A DNA stretch of 64,000 nucleotides from SW132 sp038150125. Its GTDB lineage: Bacteria; Bacteroidota; Rhodothermia; Balneolales; Balneolaceae. The notes under the pieces are model-generated. The model saw only the letters and a list, made by a program, of their open reading frames with translations, made no database searches and was not told the origin of the DNA. The first letter of the stretch is position 1, and the number at the start of each line of letters is the position of its first letter. The translations under genes and the position numbers were made by a program. Of the stretch, positions 60,920 to 64,000 are shown in pieces. Location: the NCBI RefSeq assembly GCF_038150125.1, contig NZ_JBBVMF010000021.1, positions 1 through 64,000 of the forward strand, written 5' to 3'.

Positions 60920-62487
60920 ACCGTCACTTCCTGGCCTACAGCCTGAAATTTTTTGCTAATGTTATAGTCGCCAAGATCAATATCCACTGCATTAAAGCCC
61001 GGTTCATCGCCCAGTGTGAAACCTGTTTCAACACGACCTTCTTTATTGGTTTTTTGAGTAAGTTTACTTTTTCCATTGTCGAACGTCCCATTTCCCATTG
61101 TCACTTTCATGGATACTTCTGTGTCTTTCACAGGATTTTCATATTTGTCCTGTACGACAGCAACAATCGGTTTTTTGATAGGCTTACCCGTTTCAACTGC
61201 CTGGTGATTATTCAATATCTTCAAGTTTTCAGGTTTAGCTGCTTCCACTGCAACGGAGATCTCCTTTCTTACCTGGTGGAATTTTTTGTCCGCCACCCGT
61301 ATACCCGCTTTCTGCGTACCCGCTTTTCCATAGAGTGACCAGTTGAATGTAAATTTGCCGTTTTTATCGGTTTTAAAAGAGTGATTACCGGACTTTCCAT
61401 TTACTTTACCGGCATGCATCAAAACGACCTCCACTGCCTGATCTGCTACAGGCTCACCATTTGTTCCCATTAATTGCATATCTATATTTTTGATCTCTTC
61501 ACCTGCCGGGTAACTGTCCTTAATGGCTGATTTTTGAAGAATCTTATCGGGTTTATTTTCAGGTTTAGGCTCCGGCTTTGGTTCGATAACTGATTTCTCT
61601 GACTTGGAAGAATTCTTACGATCGGCTTCCGAAATCTTATCACGGATTTCATCTGAAGCTTTAGAGTTATTGTTAAGATTTTTTCCAGCTGAGTTCAATG
61701 TTGTCCGGGTTGGCGGAGCGTCCGTTGATTCGGGATTGTCGGAGAGTTCAATAAGCCGAAATCGCATTTCGTCAGCTTTATCGGTAACCTTTTCAAGACG
61801 TTTGGAGAAGTAGCCTTCGGTAAGAGTAGATGCAAAATTGAGTGTGATACTGACCACCAGCCCAAGAAGTGTTGACATCAGTGCAAGGCCCATCCCGGCG
61901 AGAATGGTCTCTTTTTCGAGACTACCGGTATAAAAAACGACAAACATTCCCCAGACTGTCCCCAGGAGTCCAAGTGCACCGGCGGTGTCAGATAGAAAAT
62001 CAATCCTGTTTTTGAACGAGTTGAAGTTATTTTGCTGCAACTGGCTATAGTTCGAGATCTCATCATGCAGATAGTCTGCATTTTTATTGGTCTGAAACAC
62101 ATTAATTAATTTTGCCATGACCCTTGACAGCATGTGATCCGTCTGTCGTTCAAGCGTTCGTACCATCTGTTTCAGGTTCAGATCAGGGAATGGCGTGTTC
62201 ATTAAAGCTGTGGATTTATTATTATCTCTGTAGAGCTCAAATACTTTCAGGCTGATGAGGAATAATCCAACGACAAGAATCGCAAATATTGGATAGCGAA
62301 TATTTCCGGCCTGCCCCACTAAGGTCCACATACTCGAAGATTCAAGTAGGTTCTCTTCCCCGCCTTCTGCAACCTGGGTTGTATCTGTAGTGTCTGGGAC
62401 TACTTGAGTGACTCCGTGAGCGTTATTCAGTGCCACAGTCAGCGACATCAAAAGAGTAAGTAATAAAATCAGAGAATACTTTTTCAT
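60916..62487 (-). CDS. ExbB/MotA/TolQ-type proton channel with C-terminal tandem Ig-like domains
   Basis: 523 residues, about twice the size of normal ExbB. A signal peptide-like start (1-25) is followed by TM1 near 58-82 ('YPIFAILVVGLFLISLKVFELY'), a cytoplasmic loop, TM2 near 165-187 ('LSDTAGALGLLGTVWGMFVVFYTG') and TM3 near 195-222 ('ILAGMGLALMSTLLGLVVSITLNF'), with the MotA/TolQ/ExbB pattern. A charged linker (about 225-315) joins two Ig-like domains (about 325-410 and 418-520); the second reads 'DKYENPVKDTEVSMKV...NKEGRVETGF', a Big_1/invasin style. ExbB topology puts this tail in the cytoplasm, unusual for Ig-like folds. It is the motor subunit for the two ExbD proteins encoded next. 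Confidence 0.82.
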   Translation of the reverse strand: MKKYSLILLLTLLMSLTVALNNAHGVTQVVPDTTDTTQVAEGGEENLLESSSMWTLVGQAGNIRYPIFAILVVGLFLISLKVFELYRDNNKSTALMNTPFPDLNLKQMVRTLERQTDHMLSRVMAKLINVFQTNKNADYLHDEISNYSQLQQNNFNSFKNRIDFLSDTAGALGLLGTVWGMFVVFYTGSLEKETILAGMGLALMSTLLGLVVSITLNFASTLTEGYFSKRLEKVTDKADEMRFRLIELSDNPESTDAPPTRTTLNSAGKNLNNNSKASDEIRDKISEADRKNSSKSEKSVIEPKPEPKPENKPDKILQKSAIKDSYPAGEEIKNIDMQLMGTNGEPVADQAVEVVLMHAGKVNGKSGNHSFKTDKNGKFTFNWSLYGKAGTQKAGIRVADKKFHQVRKEISVAVEAAKPENLKILNNHQAVETGKPIKKPIVAVVQDKYENPVKDTEVSMKVTMGNGTFDNGKSKLTQKTNKEGRVETGFTLGDEPGFNAVDIDLGDYNISKKFQAVGQEVTV

Positions 62488-62494
62488 AGCGGCA

Positions 62495-64000
62495 TCAATT
62501 GTTTTTGAGAATTATATCAATTGTGTCAGGATCATTAATAATCTTCTGAACATCCTTGGTTATGTCGATCGTAATTTTTTGATGAATCTTTTGAACATAA
62601 ATGCTTCTCTCGTTCGATTGATAGTCATTTCCATCAGCAGACCGCCAGTTTAGTGAATACCTGTATACCCCGGGTTCAATAAGGCTTCCGTTTTCAAGAA
62701 TCCAGTCCCATTCAATCACATCAGGAACTGTTGAATTGCCCCGTATTTCATGCACTGGATAACCATCATTATTTACTATATGCAACGTCCAGTTCCGGAT
62801 ATCAACAGGGTGGGTATTAATAGTCTGTATTTTGGCAAGAACAGGTTCCATTTTGGTTAGATTCTCATTGCGAACTAATGGGGATATAATCGGTGTATTA
62901 AATCGAACAGAATCTTTTTGAGAGGGCAGGGTAATTTGCTCAACCTTTATTGGCTGTCCGGAACGGTCCCAAATCTCGTTTCTGAGACCAGCCGCTCTGA
63001 TCTCATTTCCCTGGATCGTGTTTATATTGACTGGAATTAAGTCTTCCCTTCCAAGTTGAGTGAGTACGTAATTAATGGCTTCCCTGTATTGAGGTGAAAT
63101 TGAAGAAGTTAGCTCAACAGTTTCCGGTATAGGAGCAGATGGCCGCAACATTTCTGTCGAATAAGGCGCAGTGTCTTTACCGGGGTCATCACCGAGTTCG
63201 CCAAGATCATAGTCCGAAAGAGCAGACAGGTCCTCCGGAGTTATGGTTTCTTCATCGATTTGCCTGACGATTTCCTTTTCCCGATAGATCACGTGATCAG
63301 TTTGGGAACTCAGGAAAATGTCTCCCGGAATGGATGGTTCAGGGACATTGCTTTCAAATGTTGGAAAAGTGGGTGGAAGGCTTTGTTTCTCAGGAAGCTT
63401 CGGGAGCTTATTGAACTCATATACAACGGAAAACATATGTGTACCGCTTGAGTTACCTGAAAACTCATTTACCGGGAGTTCAAACTGGTAGTTTACACTG
63501 TATCCGCGGCCAACATGAGCCTGGCCTTCCAGGTATGCGTTATTGAAATTTGTATTTGCACCGCTGCGAAGATAAAAACCACGGCTCGAGAATAGCTCAG
63601 CGTGCAGCGAACTTTCGATGCCATATTCGCCGTAAATAAGTTCAAAGGTTCCTTTCAGTAGACCGTAACGGTAACTGGCACCACCGAAAAACTCTCTTGC
63701 CACAGTGGCATCGCCGGAGGAAAGGGAAATATTAGGTTCATTGAGGTTTCGAACGCCTGTCGCTAACTCTACATCACGCAGAGGGCGAAAATAGATTCCG
63801 GCTGATGAGTTAAACGTGAACTTAGAATACCCGCCGCCAAAGACCGGATCCTCAAAGTCAAATCCTACGAAATTGTCGCTATTATAGCTCAGATGATAAA
63901 GTGAAATATTTGCACCTACCGATAGGTTGTTTATAATACGGTAGGACGTACTGACACCGGTTTGACTTCTGCTGAATATTGGGCTGTCGAAATACTGAAT
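62495..64000 (-). CDS. PorP/SprF-like outer-membrane protein with C-terminal Ig-like domain (partial)
   Basis: The frame runs off the right edge; 501 residues are visible. The upstream part is amphipathic strands ('GVSTSYRIINNLSVGANIS', 'YSKFTFNSSAGIYFRPLRDV', 'LATGVRNLNEPNIS') typical of PorP/SprF-type barrels of Bacteroidota. After a Pro-rich linker and a short helical part, the end holds an FlgD/Ig-like fold ('IRNWTLHIVNNDGYPVHEI', 'IEWDWILENGSLIEPGVYRY'). PorP/SprF proteins usually serve surface secretion or gliding. Start is outside the window; an internal GTG at 63703 is not the real start. It is 7 bp upstream of the ExbB-type gene, so it is the first visible gene of the operon. Confidence 0.65.
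   Translation of the reverse strand: MQYFDSPIFSRSQTGVSTSYRIINNLSVGANISLYHLSYNSDNFVGFDFEDPVFGGGYSKFTFNSSAGIYFRPLRDVELATGVRNLNEPNISLSSGDATVAREFFGGASYRYGLLKGTFELIYGEYGIESSLHAELFSSRGFYLRSGANTNFNNAYLEGQAHVGRGYSVNYQFELPVNEFSGNSSGTHMFSVVYEFNKLPKLPEKQSLPPTFPTFESNVPEPSIPGDIFLSSQTDHVIYREKEIVRQIDEETITPEDLSALSDYDLGELGDDPGKDTAPYSTEMLRPSAPIPETVELTSSISPQYREAINYVLTQLGREDLIPVNINTIQGNEIRAAGLRNEIWDRSGQPIKVEQITLPSQKDSVRFNTPIISPLVRNENLTKMEPVLAKIQTINTHPVDIRNWTLHIVNNDGYPVHEIRGNSTVPDVIEWDWILENGSLIEPGVYRYSLNWRSADGNDYQSNERSIYVQKIHQKITIDITKDVQKIINDPDTIDIILKNN

Noticed and set aside
56635..64000. The core T9SS motor (GldL/GldM, PorK/PorN)
   Set aside because: The helix-bearing proteins follow ExbB/ExbD rather than GldL/GldM patterns, and no GldK/GldN sequence was recognised.

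Overview
The window looks like a chromosomal segment from a member of the Balneolota/Rhodothermota group (Bacteroidota relatives). Two very large secreted proteins end in type IX secretion (T9SS) type A sorting domains with the 'QNYPNPFNP' motif typical of that group. Base composition is moderate, TTG/GTG starts are frequent, and the protein families (UPF0014/FetB, homodimeric pyruvate dehydrogenase, PorP/SprF-like barrels, MoxR-DUF58 clusters) fit. This assignment is inference from the sequence alone.

Layout, left to right. 1-1.2 kb: a phosphoglycerate kinase gene lacking its usual N-terminus. 1.35-12.7 kb: two tandem giant surface-protein genes on the minus strand, one with three cohesin-like domains, the other a beta-helix protein with a dockerin pair plus one cohesin-like domain. 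12.84-14.19 kb: an intact IS3-family element with 3-bp target duplication and a -1 frameshift site. 14.3-21.9 kb: RDD / SpoIIM / membrane protein / DUF4129 / DUF4350 / MoxR / DUF58, an envelope-associated cluster. 22.2 kb: thioredoxin. 22.8-28.3 kb: a three-gene RND efflux operon. 28.7-30.5 kb: RsbW-like kinase and glutamate dehydrogenase. 30.8-32.5 kb: a PiT-like transporter and an HNH endonuclease. 32.9-36.3 kb: threonine synthase fused to a LeuA-type regulatory domain, then a FetAB-like ABC transporter. 36.6-51.9 kb: mostly housekeeping genes (AnmK, UbiA-family enzyme, class III aminotransferase, nicotinate phosphoribosyltransferase, lipoprotein MsrA, pyruvate dehydrogenase E1 and E2, saccharopine-dehydrogenase-like protein).

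The right end is the least familiar part. At 52.3-56.5 kb a visibly AT-rich plus-strand cassette encodes a possible sigma-like protein, a possible anti-sigma-like protein, and a membrane protein that joins a Lon-type (S16) protease-like domain to a periplasmic FG-GAP-like region. Converging on it at 56.6-64 kb is a tightly packed seven-gene minus-strand operon: a PorP/SprF-like barrel (cut by the window edge), an ExbB-type motor subunit carrying tandem Ig-like domains, two short ExbD proteins, a TonB-like linker, a TPR lipoprotein and a secreted protein. Its composition suggests a proton-motive-force-driven machine spanning the envelope. I do not recognise it as a standard Tol, Ton or GldLM system, and I consider these two blocks the best candidates for an undescribed system.

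Many intergenic spaces hold palindromic or terminal-inverted-repeat (MITE-like) elements: 15.2, 17.4, 28.5, 32.55/32.9, 33.8, 38.1-38.5, 40.4 and 41.3 kb. At least three appear related. No tRNA, rRNA or CRISPR array was seen.
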